From assembly GCF_013408825.1 (NCBI RefSeq), contig NZ_JACCBZ010000003.1, forward strand, positions 1 through 64,000: DNA of 64,000 bases, given 5' to 3'. Below the pieces are notes generated by a model. It was not told the DNA's origin and did not search any database. It was given only the letters and a program-made list of their open reading frames with translations. The stretch's first letter is position 1. Every line of letters begins with the position of its first letter. This stretch comes from Mucilaginibacter tundrae (GTDB taxonomy: Bacteria > Bacteroidota > Bacteroidia > Sphingobacteriales > Sphingobacteriaceae). Shown one piece after another: positions 16,773-25,061 of this stretch. The position numbers and the translations under genes were made by a program.

Positions 16773-17405
16773 ATGACCGATAGCTTAAAAGATCAATTAA
16801 AAGTTTTACTAGAGACCTATCCTGAACTTAATGGATGCAAAATAAGTTTTGCTGGTACTGATAATTTCCTGATTGATAAGACTAACAGCAATGAAGTTGA
16901 TGCAGGCGATGAAGAAATTATTGAGGAAATTTCCGGTCCGTTACCGGTAGAAGTAATTGTAGGAAATTCGCCAAAAATAGAGATCCGCAAATCGCCTGTA
17001 CATGGATATGGTGTTTTCGCGAAAGAAGACTTAGCAGAAGGTGAGTTAATAGACCAATGCAGGTTATTAAAATTAGGACACAGGGCTAATTACAACCATG
17101 ATCCTGTTTTAAAAGATTATATATGGGCCGATCGTGATAATAGCATTGAAAGTAAGGCACATGGAAACAATATATTTATAGCGCTCGGTTTTGGTTCTAT
17201 GTATAATCATTCTGATAGCCCCAATACTAAACAGTGGGTGAATTACAATGCAGGAGTTATGACTGTTAATACCAATCGCGTAATTAAAAAAGATGAAGAG
17301 ATTTTTGTCAATTACGGTAAAAAGTATTTTTTGATCAGAGATTTTTGGAAAGGCGTAAGAAAGAATCAAGCTTTTGAAAAAATACTGGAAAAACGGCAAA
17401 AATAG
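16773..17405 (+). CDS. SET-domain protein (putative lysine methyltransferase)
   Basis: 210 aa, soluble. Residues 1-65 are an acidic N-terminal region. The SET domain covers about 68-195: IEIRKSPVHGYGVFAKEDL has the first SAM motif GYG (78-80), YNHSDSPNTK matches NHxxxPN (145-151), and IKKDEEIFVNYGKKYF has the EExxxxYG block with Tyr 181. All core SET motifs are present, so it should bind SAM and methylate Lys on an unknown protein. No post-SET cysteines are seen. Bacterial SET proteins are uncommon outside pathogens, but free-living Bacteroidota have this short type. It faces the beta-hydroxylase gene 57 bp away. Confidence 0.8.
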   Translation: MTDSLKDQLKVLLETYPELNGCKISFAGTDNFLIDKTNSNEVDAGDEEIIEEISGPLPVEVIVGNSPKIEIRKSPVHGYGVFAKEDLAEGELIDQCRLLKLGHRANYNHDPVLKDYIWADRDNSIESKAHGNNIFIALGFGSMYNHSDSPNTKQWVNYNAGVMTVNTNRVIKKDEEIFVNYGKKYFLIRDFWKGVRKNQAFEKILEKRQK

Positions 17406-17462
17406 CCGTTATAGCTAAAGAGTACTATTCCCATTTAAATATCCATACAGATAAAGGGCCAA

Positions 17463-18161
17463 TCAAGAGCGCCCATAATTCATACTCAATTTATTTTCCA
17501 TTTCTTTAGCAATACGTTGTGCTGTTTCCGAACCAAGAGTTCTTAGCTGTACTATTATTTTCTCTAATTCTTCTATATCATCCTCCTGCCGGGCATATTT
17601 TTTTTCCGAACGTTCAAACAGTTCTATCAGCCAGTCATTTACCTTGCAATCAATGACCAAATGTATCCTGTCAGCGTTACCTTTATTAGCTACCCGGTGA
17701 TTTAAATTAGCATTAATATACCAGCATTCGCTTTCGCGCATAATTACCGTTTCATTGTCAATGGCAAATTCCACATCAGTATTAGTGAATATAGGAAAGT
17801 GAAGCCTGGCCTCCCCTTTTTCAAAAGCAAGCTCCGCATCCCGGTGTTCTTTGATAACAGCCCCTTTTTTCAAATTTAATAACCTGACAGATAAAATCTC
17901 ACAATGCATCCCATTAAGCAATTTTTTAATAGAATTGCATTGCTCCATTAAAGGTGTATCTGAATAACCATCATGCTGCATTAGGTCTGCAATAATGTTC
18001 GCGGTATTTCCCCCGGGCGAACGTAATGCAAGTACAGTCCATTCTCCCTGGTAATGTGCTGCATTTAAATGCGGCATCCAATAATTTAATTCAAGACTAG
18101 TAATTTCCTTTTGAGCGGCATCGACATCAAAAGGCAGGTTGATTTTAGCGTAGCTGATCAT
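17463..18161 (-). CDS. Aspartyl/asparaginyl beta-hydroxylase-family protein
   Basis: 232 aa. The double-stranded beta-helix of the Asp_Arg_Hydrox family spans residues 5-175. The Fe(II) ligands are visible: KEHRDAEL gives His 106 and Asp 108, and NLNHRVANKG gives His 155. Arg 165 in ADRIHLVID would bind 2-oxoglutarate. A helical tail (about 180-232) is extra. It should hydroxylate a side chain in a protein or peptide. It is the last gene of the minus-strand series that begins with three tail-collar genes, 37 bp after the formyltransferase gene. Confidence 0.85.
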   Translation of the reverse strand: MISYAKINLPFDVDAAQKEITSLELNYWMPHLNAAHYQGEWTVLALRSPGGNTANIIADLMQHDGYSDTPLMEQCNSIKKLLNGMHCEILSVRLLNLKKGAVIKEHRDAELAFEKGEARLHFPIFTNTDVEFAIDNETVIMRESECWYINANLNHRVANKGNADRIHLVIDCKVNDWLIELFERSEKKYARQEDDIEELEKIIVQLRTLGSETAQRIAKEMENKLSMNYGRS

Positions 18162-18198
18162 TTTAAATCAAAATGTGAAACCGGTTCTTTTTGTTTAT

Positions 18199-19131
18199 CT
18201 ATCCTATCCGTTGCCCTTTTAAAAAACCCCATAATTTCCCCTGGTAAGCGGGGATAAAGCAATTGTTGCAAAAAAGCATATTGATGCTTATCATATTGCC
18301 ATCCTTGCAGCAAACAAACAGTTTTTCTTCGTCCTCAGCTATTACACCGGGCGATAATTGTTTATCAATTGGTTTAACTAATGGAACAACGACCCTTGCA
18401 TCCATCACTTTCAGTTCCTGTCCATTGAGAAAAGTCAACGCACCCTTATTCCATGGGTTGCCGGCACGTACGAGGTTGCAAATTTCAAATGCACTCATTT
18501 GATGCCAATCAATCATTATGTCCTTTAATTCAGGTCGTTTGTAGTATCCCGGCTTTATGTTATTGCGGTTCATTACGGGTACTGGCATTTGATTCATCAG
18601 TAAACGAAGTATATAAATTACCCCTTCAACAGTTAGCTGACCAAGTAATTGGTTTACCAATTCGTAATTATAATGTGGCTGGTTTTCAACTTCTTTTATC
18701 CAGATTATAGGGCCTGCATCAAATTTTTCTGTTACCTCATGAATAGCTAACCCTATTTTTTCAATTCCTAGCTTTAATTGCCAGAATACCGGCACAGGGC
18801 CACGAAACTGGGGCAACACGCCAAAATGAATATTGTAAAATTTACCGTGGAAGCTTTTTAACCTTTCCAGGTTAATTAATGCACCATAACCCAGCATAAA
18901 ACAAACGTCGAAATTACCGGCGGGTAACCATTTGTATAGGTCATTAGCATTTTTTTCTTCGGTCAGGCTTATATTTAATTGCTTAGTAAAGGATATTACC
19001 TTTTGGTTTACAAATTCATCGGGCGAAGCTGAAAAAAAAAGATGCACCTGCATCAGCGGATCGCCGCTGGATGCAAGTGCATATGCAAAAGGAATAAAAG
19101 TATCTGTATTGGATATAATAGCTATACGCAC
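18199..19131 (-). CDS. Formyltransferase-family protein (Met-tRNA formyltransferase-like)
   Basis: About 310 aa if GTG 19131 is used. The longer frame starts at ATG 19182 but adds 17 residues (MWYNDWQTLCLDYKKHI) before the family's usual first strand VRIAIISNTD, so I prefer the GTG; no ribosome-binding site decides it. The formyl_trans_N domain (1-180) has the active-site segment NIHFGVLPQFRGPVPVFW, with Asn and His, and an AIHEVTEKFDAGPI block with the catalytic Asp. A C-terminal OB-like domain (about 205-295) follows. Such proteins transfer formyl from 10-formyl-THF to an amine. The operon context with tail-collar proteins argues against the housekeeping fmt role; probably it modifies a sugar or peptide. 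Confidence 0.75.
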   Translation of the reverse strand: MRIAIISNTDTFIPFAYALASSGDPLMQVHLFFSASPDEFVNQKVISFTKQLNISLTEEKNANDLYKWLPAGNFDVCFMLGYGALINLERLKSFHGKFYNIHFGVLPQFRGPVPVFWQLKLGIEKIGLAIHEVTEKFDAGPIIWIKEVENQPHYNYELVNQLLGQLTVEGVIYILRLLMNQMPVPVMNRNNIKPGYYKRPELKDIMIDWHQMSAFEICNLVRAGNPWNKGALTFLNGQELKVMDARVVVPLVKPIDKQLSPGVIAEDEEKLFVCCKDGNMISINMLFCNNCFIPAYQGKLWGFLKGQRIG

Positions 19132-19182
19132 AATGTGTTTTTTATAATCCAAACATAACGTTTGCCAATCATTATACCACAA

Positions 19183-19731
19183 TTAATTCCGTGAAGGGAA
19201 TACCCCTACTAATGCAATAATATAATTGATGGTAAGGTAAGGCATTCTATTTTCATGTGACTGTCCGCCTCCTGTTGGCCCTACCGTTGTGGGATCAAGG
19301 GGAACAACTGTGATTGGTGAAAAAGTAGTTGGCAAATAAAGCAGCATGGTATCAACCGGGGTCGTGGTATCAACCGGTGCGGCCAGGTAATTATTAGTAG
19401 GCACGTTTGTATTAGCCGCGTTGGTAGAAACAACGGTAGTATGGTTATGCGAAGGCAGATTTGCGGTAACTAATGTTACAGATTCAACGCCAGCGGCCTG
19501 TCCTATTACACGGTTGGTTAGCCCGGGACGTTGCCCCTGGTTAACAATTAACCTGCCACGCAGGTCTGGCAATCCGAAGGTAGTTATACCATCGCCGCCA
19601 TAAGTGGTACCGATTAATGCATATAAGGTGGTGTTTGACGCTATTTGTAATAATTGGCCATTGCAAAGTTGCCAGCCTGCCGGTGCGAAACTGCCTGCAA
19701 ATGCCCTTATTTCTCCTATTGATGGAAACAT
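19183..19731 (-). CDS. Phage tail-collar domain protein, MdpB-like (third of three)
   Basis: 182 aa. Collar domain at the N-terminus (GEIRAFAGSFAPAGWQLCNG, then FGLPDLRGRLIVNQGQ). A variable Thr/Ala-rich middle (about 85-150) follows PSHNHTT, and the conserved end is ENRMPYLTINYIIALVGVFP plus SRN. This is the layout of microcystin-dependent protein B (MdpB) and related proteins, found outside prophages in many bacteria. No signal peptide. It may form trimeric fibres like phage short-tail collars. No phage structural gene is near. It lies 31 bp after the second copy. Confidence 0.85.
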   Translation of the reverse strand: MFPSIGEIRAFAGSFAPAGWQLCNGQLLQIASNTTLYALIGTTYGGDGITTFGLPDLRGRLIVNQGQRPGLTNRVIGQAAGVESVTLVTANLPSHNHTTVVSTNAANTNVPTNNYLAAPVDTTTPVDTMLLYLPTTFSPITVVPLDPTTVGPTGGGQSHENRMPYLTINYIIALVGVFPSRN

Positions 19732-19762
19732 GGTGATAATTTTTTAATTAGGTAATTGATAA

Positions 19763-20305
19763 TTAATTTCTTGATGGAAAAATACCTGCAGTAGCAATAC
19801 ATATATTTAGCGGAAGGAAAGGCGGCATATTTTCATGCGCAGTACCTGACCCATTTGCACCTATGGTATTGCCGGTCAATGCCGTTAGCCCGGCATTACT
19901 GTTGCTGTACATATTTATAACATCCGGTACTAAGTTACGGGCGCCCGGGGCTAAAATTTCAGCAGGGGCAGCAGGGTTTAACTGAACTGTACCAGTTACA
20001 GTTTGTGCTTTAAGTAAGTGATTATGCGCCGGCATTGTAGCTATTGATAATGAAACAGTTTCCTGTCCTGAAAATTGTCCCATAACATAAGTGCCTCCGG
20101 GAGCATTACCTTGCCCTACAGGCACGGATCCTCTAAGATCAGGAAGGCCAAAGGTGGTGGTTCCATTTCCGCCGAATTGTGTTCCTATAAGTGCAAACAG
20201 AGCGCTATTTTGCGAAATGGAAAGTAAAGCGCCGTTGCAGGCCAGCCAGCCCCGCGGGACAAAGTTATATGAGAAAACTCTAAGTTCTCCTAAAAATGGT
20301 TGCAT
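19763..20305 (-). CDS. Phage tail-collar domain protein, MdpB-like (second of three)
   Basis: 180 aa, same architecture as its neighbours: GELRVFSYNFVPRGWLACNG, FGLPDLRGSVPVGQGNAPGG, MPAHNHLLKAQ, a variable segment, then ENMPPFLPLNICIATAGIFP and SRN. Only the collar and terminal blocks are close to the other two copies; the middle differs, so the three are old duplicates under diversifying change in the loop region. It is the second gene of the series, 48 bp after the first. Confidence 0.85.
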   Translation of the reverse strand: MQPFLGELRVFSYNFVPRGWLACNGALLSISQNSALFALIGTQFGGNGTTTFGLPDLRGSVPVGQGNAPGGTYVMGQFSGQETVSLSIATMPAHNHLLKAQTVTGTVQLNPAAPAEILAPGARNLVPDVINMYSNSNAGLTALTGNTIGANGSGTAHENMPPFLPLNICIATAGIFPSRN

Positions 20306-20353
20306 ATAAATAAAGTTTAGTTTAGTTAAAAAAATAATTAATAAATCTTCATC

Positions 20354-20932
20354 CTAATTTCTTGTAGGAAAAACCCCTGTCACCGCTATACAATAATTAA
20401 TGGTAAGATAAGGAGGCATATTACTATGAGCCTGATTACCCCCCGTAGGAGTAATAGAAGGAACTGCTAATTGTGTGTTTACAGGTGTGGTATGTGTATA
20501 ACCGAAGCCAATTATATTAGCGCTCTGTGATGTTTTTCCAACAAAATTTGAAAGGTACGATATGCCTGTTGTCGCAGCTTTGTTGGTTTCATTCGCAACT
20601 TCGGGTGCAATGGTGCCCGCAGAACCAGCATTAAATGCATGGCTGTGCGATGGCATTTCAGTTTGCAAAACAGTTACAGTGGTTGAACCGCCCATTTCGC
20701 CCCAACTATAGTCAGAACCACCCGCCAACTGGCCGGCGCTTATCAATCCGGCCCCCTGAATGTTAGGAAGGCCAAAAGTGGAGACGCCATTACCCCCATA
20801 AGTAGTGCCAATGATAGAAAATAATGCTGTAAATTGATTGATTGGAAGCAATGCGCCGTTACATTGCATAAAGCCCTGCGGAGTAAAACCGAAGCCAAAA
20901 GGACGGATCTCTCCGATAAAATAATCTGCCAT
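20354..20932 (-). CDS. Phage tail-collar domain protein, MdpB-like (first of three)
   Basis: 192 aa. N-terminal collar (GEIRPFGFGFTPQGFMQCNG, FGLPNIQGAGLISAGQ), MPSHSHAFNAG, a longer middle with YLSNFVGKTSQ, and the end SNMPPYLTINYCIAVTGVFP plus TRN. It is the first gene of the minus-strand operon that also carries a formyltransferase and a beta-hydroxylase. The promoter must be within the 470-bp gap upstream. Function is unknown; proteins of this type are reported as abundant and secreted-like in some bacteria. Confidence 0.85.
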   Translation of the reverse strand: MADYFIGEIRPFGFGFTPQGFMQCNGALLPINQFTALFSIIGTTYGGNGVSTFGLPNIQGAGLISAGQLAGGSDYSWGEMGGSTTVTVLQTEMPSHSHAFNAGSAGTIAPEVANETNKAATTGISYLSNFVGKTSQSANIIGFGYTHTTPVNTQLAVPSITPTGGNQAHSNMPPYLTINYCIAVTGVFPTRN

Positions 20933-21260
20933 AATTTTAAAAAGTTTAGGTGGTGAAATAAGATTTAAGTGGTTATCAATAATTTAGAATGAAATTATGG
21001 GTTTGGTATCTAATTATCAAGCGTTTTGCATTTTTTTATTAAAAATTATTTAAAATATTATTTAATGTGGATTCAGGATAAATGGTGTCCCTTACAATGC
21101 CTCTTTGTGCTATTGAATTGAAAGTGGTTTTTTAGCTAAACAAAATGATTTACAGTTACAGGGAACTTGGTTTTATGTGGACGCTGGCAGTTAATACTGA
21201 GAATGTAAATATTGTGAGTAATTATGATTCTTTGATTTACAGCGAAAAACTTGCATAGAC

Positions 21261-21281
21261 TTCAATCCCAGCTCTCCGCCT
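21261..21281 (+). other. Second tRNA-Ser/tmRNA 3'-end-like fragment (possible att remnant)
   Basis: TTCAATCCCAGCTCTCCGC resembles a T-loop plus acceptor strand of a serine tRNA or tmRNA, ending in discriminator G and C. It shares AGCTCTCCGC with the fragment near 9.3 kb and, like that one, is followed within about 20-35 bp by a terminator. No complete tRNA is encoded upstream. Confidence 0.35.
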
Positions 21282-21299
21282 ATATCAGCATCAAATACC

Positions 21300-21330
21300 A
21301 AAAGCCTGCAGTCATTAATGTAGGCTTTTA
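21300..21330. terminator. Hairpin terminator
   Basis: AAAAGCCTGCA, 8-nt loop, TGTAGGCTTTT with one G-T pair. A-run on the left and T-run on the right make it possibly bidirectional. It sits between the tail-collar operon promoter region and the LLM oxidoreductase gene, 76 bp past the latter's stop. Confidence 0.65.
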
Positions 21331-21405
21331 GGCTTAAATATCCTTCTAAATAAAGTATCTTTCTTTACAACTTCTTAGATAAATATTGATCTTTTTTTAA
21401 TTCTA

Positions 21406-22428
21406 TTAGGTGTTATCGTTAACCAATGGTATAACTTCTTTACCAATTAGTTCTATCGAACTCATTAATTGATTGTGTGTCAGTCCGGCATTATCCATTT
21501 GGAAAGTAAATCGGTCAACACCACCTAATGCTTCACTATGGAGTTTTAATTTTTTTGCAACCTGTTCGGGCCCGCCAACAACTAATACTCCTTTTGGCGC
21601 AGTTAATGAATCAAACTGGCCTTTAGTTACTGGTGGCCAGCCACGTTCTCGTCCCAACTTTGTCCAAAGCTCTGCATAACCCGGATAATAGTCAACTATC
21701 GCCTGTTCATTGGTTGCAGCAACATAGCCAGGTGAATGCAAACCTACCTTTAATTGTTCCGGTTTAAATCCTGCCCTCTGCCCGGCTTGACGATAAAGAT
21801 CAACCAATGGGCGAAAGCGATGCGTTTCGCCACCAATAACAGCCACCATTAAAGGCAGCCCCAACGTTCCAGCTCTCGCAAATGATTCCGGTGTGCCGCC
21901 TACACCTAGCCAAATGGGTAATTTTTCTTGTAACGATCTTGGGTAAACCGGTTGGTTATCTAAAGTCGGCCTAAACTTGCCCGACCAGCTTACAAACTCA
22001 TGGTCGCGTATTTTAAGCAACAAGTCAAGCTTTTCTCTAAACAATGCATCGTAATCATTCAGGCTAAAGCCAAACAATGGATAAGCTTCTATAGATGAAC
22101 CGCGACCAACCACCAATTCTGCCCTACCTTTAGAAATAAGATCAAGTGTAGCAAAGCTTTGGTATACACGCACCGGGTCAGCGGCGCTTAATACCGTGAC
22201 AGCGCTGGTTAAGCGGATACGTTTGGTTCGGGCAGCAGCTGCAGCCAGGATCACCGCCGTAGCCGAATCCAGGAACTCTTTTTTATGATGTTCACCTATC
22301 CCAAAAACATGAAGTCCCGCTTCGTCAGCAAACGCTATTCTGTCCAATAACTGTTCCATCGCATCAACACTACTTAACGAGTTACTGCCATACATCGCCG
22401 AGGCAAAGCTATCTACTCCAATTTCCAT
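21406..22428 (-). CDS. LLM-class flavin-dependent oxidoreductase
   Basis: 340 aa, luciferase-like monooxygenase TIM barrel. Typical segments are MEIGVDSFASAMYG, the FADEAGLHVFGIGEHHKKEF block (EHH near residues 45-50), RIRLTSAVTVLSAADPVRVY, AELVVGRGSS and WLGVGGTPESFARAGTLGLP. Members use FMNH2 (or F420) to oxidise small organic substrates; the substrate is unknown. It is cytoplasmic and apparently transcribed alone, with a terminator-like hairpin at each side. Length is normal. Confidence 0.85.
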   Translation of the reverse strand: MEIGVDSFASAMYGSNSLSSVDAMEQLLDRIAFADEAGLHVFGIGEHHKKEFLDSATAVILAAAAARTKRIRLTSAVTVLSAADPVRVYQSFATLDLISKGRAELVVGRGSSIEAYPLFGFSLNDYDALFREKLDLLLKIRDHEFVSWSGKFRPTLDNQPVYPRSLQEKLPIWLGVGGTPESFARAGTLGLPLMVAVIGGETHRFRPLVDLYRQAGQRAGFKPEQLKVGLHSPGYVAATNEQAIVDYYPGYAELWTKLGRERGWPPVTKGQFDSLTAPKGVLVVGGPEQVAKKLKLHSEALGGVDRFTFQMDNAGLTHNQLMSSIELIGKEVIPLVNDNT

Positions 22429-22524
22429 TATATTTAAATTTAGTTGTTACAACACTTAATTCAAAGTTCGGTTTTTTAAATGATTTAAATAACAGGATGA
22501 TCTCATAAAAATTTAGTGTATAAA

Positions 22525-22560
22525 AAAGAAGGGCTATTGTTTAATAGCCTTTCTTTTTTT
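22525..22560. terminator. Strong bidirectional terminator
   Basis: AAAGAAGGGCTATT, loop GTTT, AATAGCCTTTCTTT: 14 pairs with one G-T, flanked by A-run and T-run. It closes the minus-strand polysaccharide-utilisation operon, whose last stop is 38 bp to the right. Confidence 0.8.
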
Positions 22561-22597
22561 ATACCAGTTACCCATACGAAAGGATAAAATCCTTTAT

Positions 22598-25048
22598 TTA
22601 TTTTTTAGCAGACATCTTTTCATCTAACATTTTCATAAAATATCCACCCACAACGCTCCTTGCCTGAAAACCAACTTGTTTACCATCGGTTGTCTCATGC
22701 CAGTCGCTTAGTGGTACGCGGGTTGGGGTCTCTGTAGCATATTTGTAAATTGGGTCGGTTAATTCCTCAAAATCTTTTCGGTTACTTGCCAAGGTTGCAC
22801 TCCACATTATCCAATCAGATTTTGTGTAGGTTTTACGGCTGTCTAATGGCAATCCAAATTCATTTTGTTTGGTTAGATAGAATTTAATTTCCTTTTCATA
22901 AACCTCTTGCGGGAAAAGGTCAAGCCCTAGTACTTTATCCCAAACCATGTTATATTTTTGACTCCAGGTACCTGGGTTTTCAAATGTTAAAGTGGAATGG
23001 TCACCGTCGCCTGATAACTTTATCCATTTACTAACCATTCCTTTAGCTATCTCACGATATTTAGTCGCTGTTTCCTCCTCACCTAATTGATCGGCTAGTT
23101 GCGCATAGCAGGCAATACCAACTATGGCTTTAACTGATAAATTGGAGTTACGTGCAAGATGACCGGCAAAATCATCCGTACATAACTGATTTTTAGGGTC
23201 AAATCCTTCGTCAACTAAATAATTAACCCATTTGCTTAATGTTTTCCAATGTAATTTAGCATAGTCAGCATTGCCTTCCGCTTTTGCAATGGCCGCTATC
23301 AAAATAATCATATTACCCGATTCCTCAACCGGCATACCCTCCCCATATAATTGGCCATTGGCCAGTGGATATTCCCCCAAGTCATGTGCTGCATAATCCC
23401 TGTTAAATTTGCCGCTTTCACTAAAATATAAAATACCATTAAGCATTCCCTCCAGTAATTTAGGGTTGTAAATTAGATACAAGGGTGCCGATGGATACGT
23501 TACGTCAACTGTATTGATAAAGCCACCACTAAAGTTTTCCTTAGATAGCCATAGCAACTTGCCTTGCGGACTTTTTACCAGCATATGCGCTGCAATACTT
23601 TGGCGATATGCCAGCGCACATAATTTGGCGTATTTCTCTCCTCCTGCTTTAACAGCATCACTGTACATCGAAGTATTAAATGCCTGGCATCGTTTTATTA
23701 CAGATGGATATTCCGTAGCCGAAGCTGTTAATACCTGTAGAAACGTTTTTTGCTGCGCGTTTTGCCACCACGGTTTTAAATTGGTATGAAAATATTGGAT
23801 CGGGGTAATATCATCATAACCCATTTCTATAAATTTCTCTACCGGCGCCTTACCAACAACGCCAAATTGTATCACGGTATTTAAAACAATATCTGTACCT
23901 CGTTTAACCGTTGTTTTACTATCATTATTGACAAAAGAACCCACTGCCTCGATACTGCTGCTGGTATATTGCATGGCTCCATTATTTTTTGGTGAGGCTA
24001 AATACATATATCCCCAATCTATCCGTACATCATCGCCGCTTTTTTTCAAAATGGGTTGTTCAACTGTACCTGCTTTCAACATAGATAAGCCCGATGAAAC
24101 AACTTTTTCGGCAATTACCTGCTGAGAAGGATTATTGCGGGCAATATCTGCTGACGCACTAAAAAACACTTTTACATGATGTGCCTTGCCATCATTTGAT
24201 TTTACTTTATAGGAGATGTAAGATACCGGCCTGGATAATAACGCCAGGTCATTTAATAATAATGGCGAAGTAAATGTAAGCTGCAGATCTACATCGCCAC
24301 ATTTAAAATTGTATATGGTTTGTGTAGCATTAATATCAACATTGGTTTGTTTGGCCGGTTCTATCTGCCGCGATTTTTTCTTTACCATGTCAACCAGCCC
24401 GATATCCAGCCTGGAACCACCGCCCGTATTAATAACATGTATAGCTAAAATATTTTGGCCATTTTTTAATGTGTTAGTAATAGGCACCAGGCCATAATCG
24501 TTGGTAACACCAACTTTTTGATAGATCCTTTCCCCATTTAAATAAACATCTATATCATCATCGTGCGACAGCTTCAGGATCAGTTTATTAATATCACCAA
24601 CATTTGATGCGGAAAATATGCGCCTAACCCAAATATCATGCGTTTTCCAAATGGTTTTATCTATGTTTTCATCGGTACCTATCGGTGCTAGGCCATCTTT
24701 CCATTCGGCGGCATTGTATTGCATCGCGGTCCAATCGCCTTTAGGTTCGGTTTCGGTATATTTTACATGATAATGGGTTTCATCAGCGGCCGGAAGGATT
24801 GTTTTAAAAACTTCAGGTTCTTTTCCCATAAAGCGGTACATTTTATTATCTACCTTAATAAAACCAAGCAACGATTGATCTTTCCCGGTCCAATGATGGG
24901 TGGTAGAGGTATTCAATGTATCGGAAAAAGACCATATACTGAAATAGGTATTATGCGTAATTAACGGATAGGCCGGCGCTTTTTCAATTTGTGCAAATAC
25001 ACTTGTACTTAAAAAAGTTAATAGGAGTAATAAACCTAACTTATTCAT
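22598..25048 (-). CDS. DUF4965/DUF5127 glutaminase-A-like secreted protein
   Basis: 816 aa from ATG 25048. The longer frame (Met at 25108) would overlap the GH92 gene and precede the signal peptide MNKLGLLLLLTFLSTSVFAQ, so the inner Met is chosen. Domains in order: DUF4964 (about 25-85), DUF5127 (about 90-330, containing a galactose-binding-like beta sandwich with YLNGERIYQK), then the (alpha/alpha)6 DUF4965/DUF1793 part (about 345-810). The family is named after fungal glutaminase A, but in Bacteroidota it lies inside glycan-utilisation loci and may act on glycosides or glyco-amino acids. It is the last gene of the operon, 13 bp after the GH92 stop. Confidence 0.85.
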   Translation of the reverse strand: MNKLGLLLLLTFLSTSVFAQIEKAPAYPLITHNTYFSIWSFSDTLNTSTTHHWTGKDQSLLGFIKVDNKMYRFMGKEPEVFKTILPAADETHYHVKYTETEPKGDWTAMQYNAAEWKDGLAPIGTDENIDKTIWKTHDIWVRRIFSASNVGDINKLILKLSHDDDIDVYLNGERIYQKVGVTNDYGLVPITNTLKNGQNILAIHVINTGGGSRLDIGLVDMVKKKSRQIEPAKQTNVDINATQTIYNFKCGDVDLQLTFTSPLLLNDLALLSRPVSYISYKVKSNDGKAHHVKVFFSASADIARNNPSQQVIAEKVVSSGLSMLKAGTVEQPILKKSGDDVRIDWGYMYLASPKNNGAMQYTSSSIEAVGSFVNNDSKTTVKRGTDIVLNTVIQFGVVGKAPVEKFIEMGYDDITPIQYFHTNLKPWWQNAQQKTFLQVLTASATEYPSVIKRCQAFNTSMYSDAVKAGGEKYAKLCALAYRQSIAAHMLVKSPQGKLLWLSKENFSGGFINTVDVTYPSAPLYLIYNPKLLEGMLNGILYFSESGKFNRDYAAHDLGEYPLANGQLYGEGMPVEESGNMIILIAAIAKAEGNADYAKLHWKTLSKWVNYLVDEGFDPKNQLCTDDFAGHLARNSNLSVKAIVGIACYAQLADQLGEEETATKYREIAKGMVSKWIKLSGDGDHSTLTFENPGTWSQKYNMVWDKVLGLDLFPQEVYEKEIKFYLTKQNEFGLPLDSRKTYTKSDWIMWSATLASNRKDFEELTDPIYKYATETPTRVPLSDWHETTDGKQVGFQARSVVGGYFMKMLDEKMSAKK

Positions 25049-25061
25049 ATAGTTATTGCAC

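Larger units (their letters stand above)
20933..21405. other. Gap with promoter region, tRNA-like fragment and terminator
   Basis: 473 bp. The left 150 bp should carry the tail-collar operon promoter. The right part has the tRNA-Ser-3'-like fragment (21270-21281) and a hairpin (21300-21330). No open frame of interest. Confidence 0.5.

Noticed and set aside
17463..20932. Tail-collar genes as part of a prophage
   Set aside because: No capsid, portal, terminase, integrase or lysis gene lies near, and the collar proteins are of the MdpB type found outside phages. The neighbours are metabolic-type enzymes.
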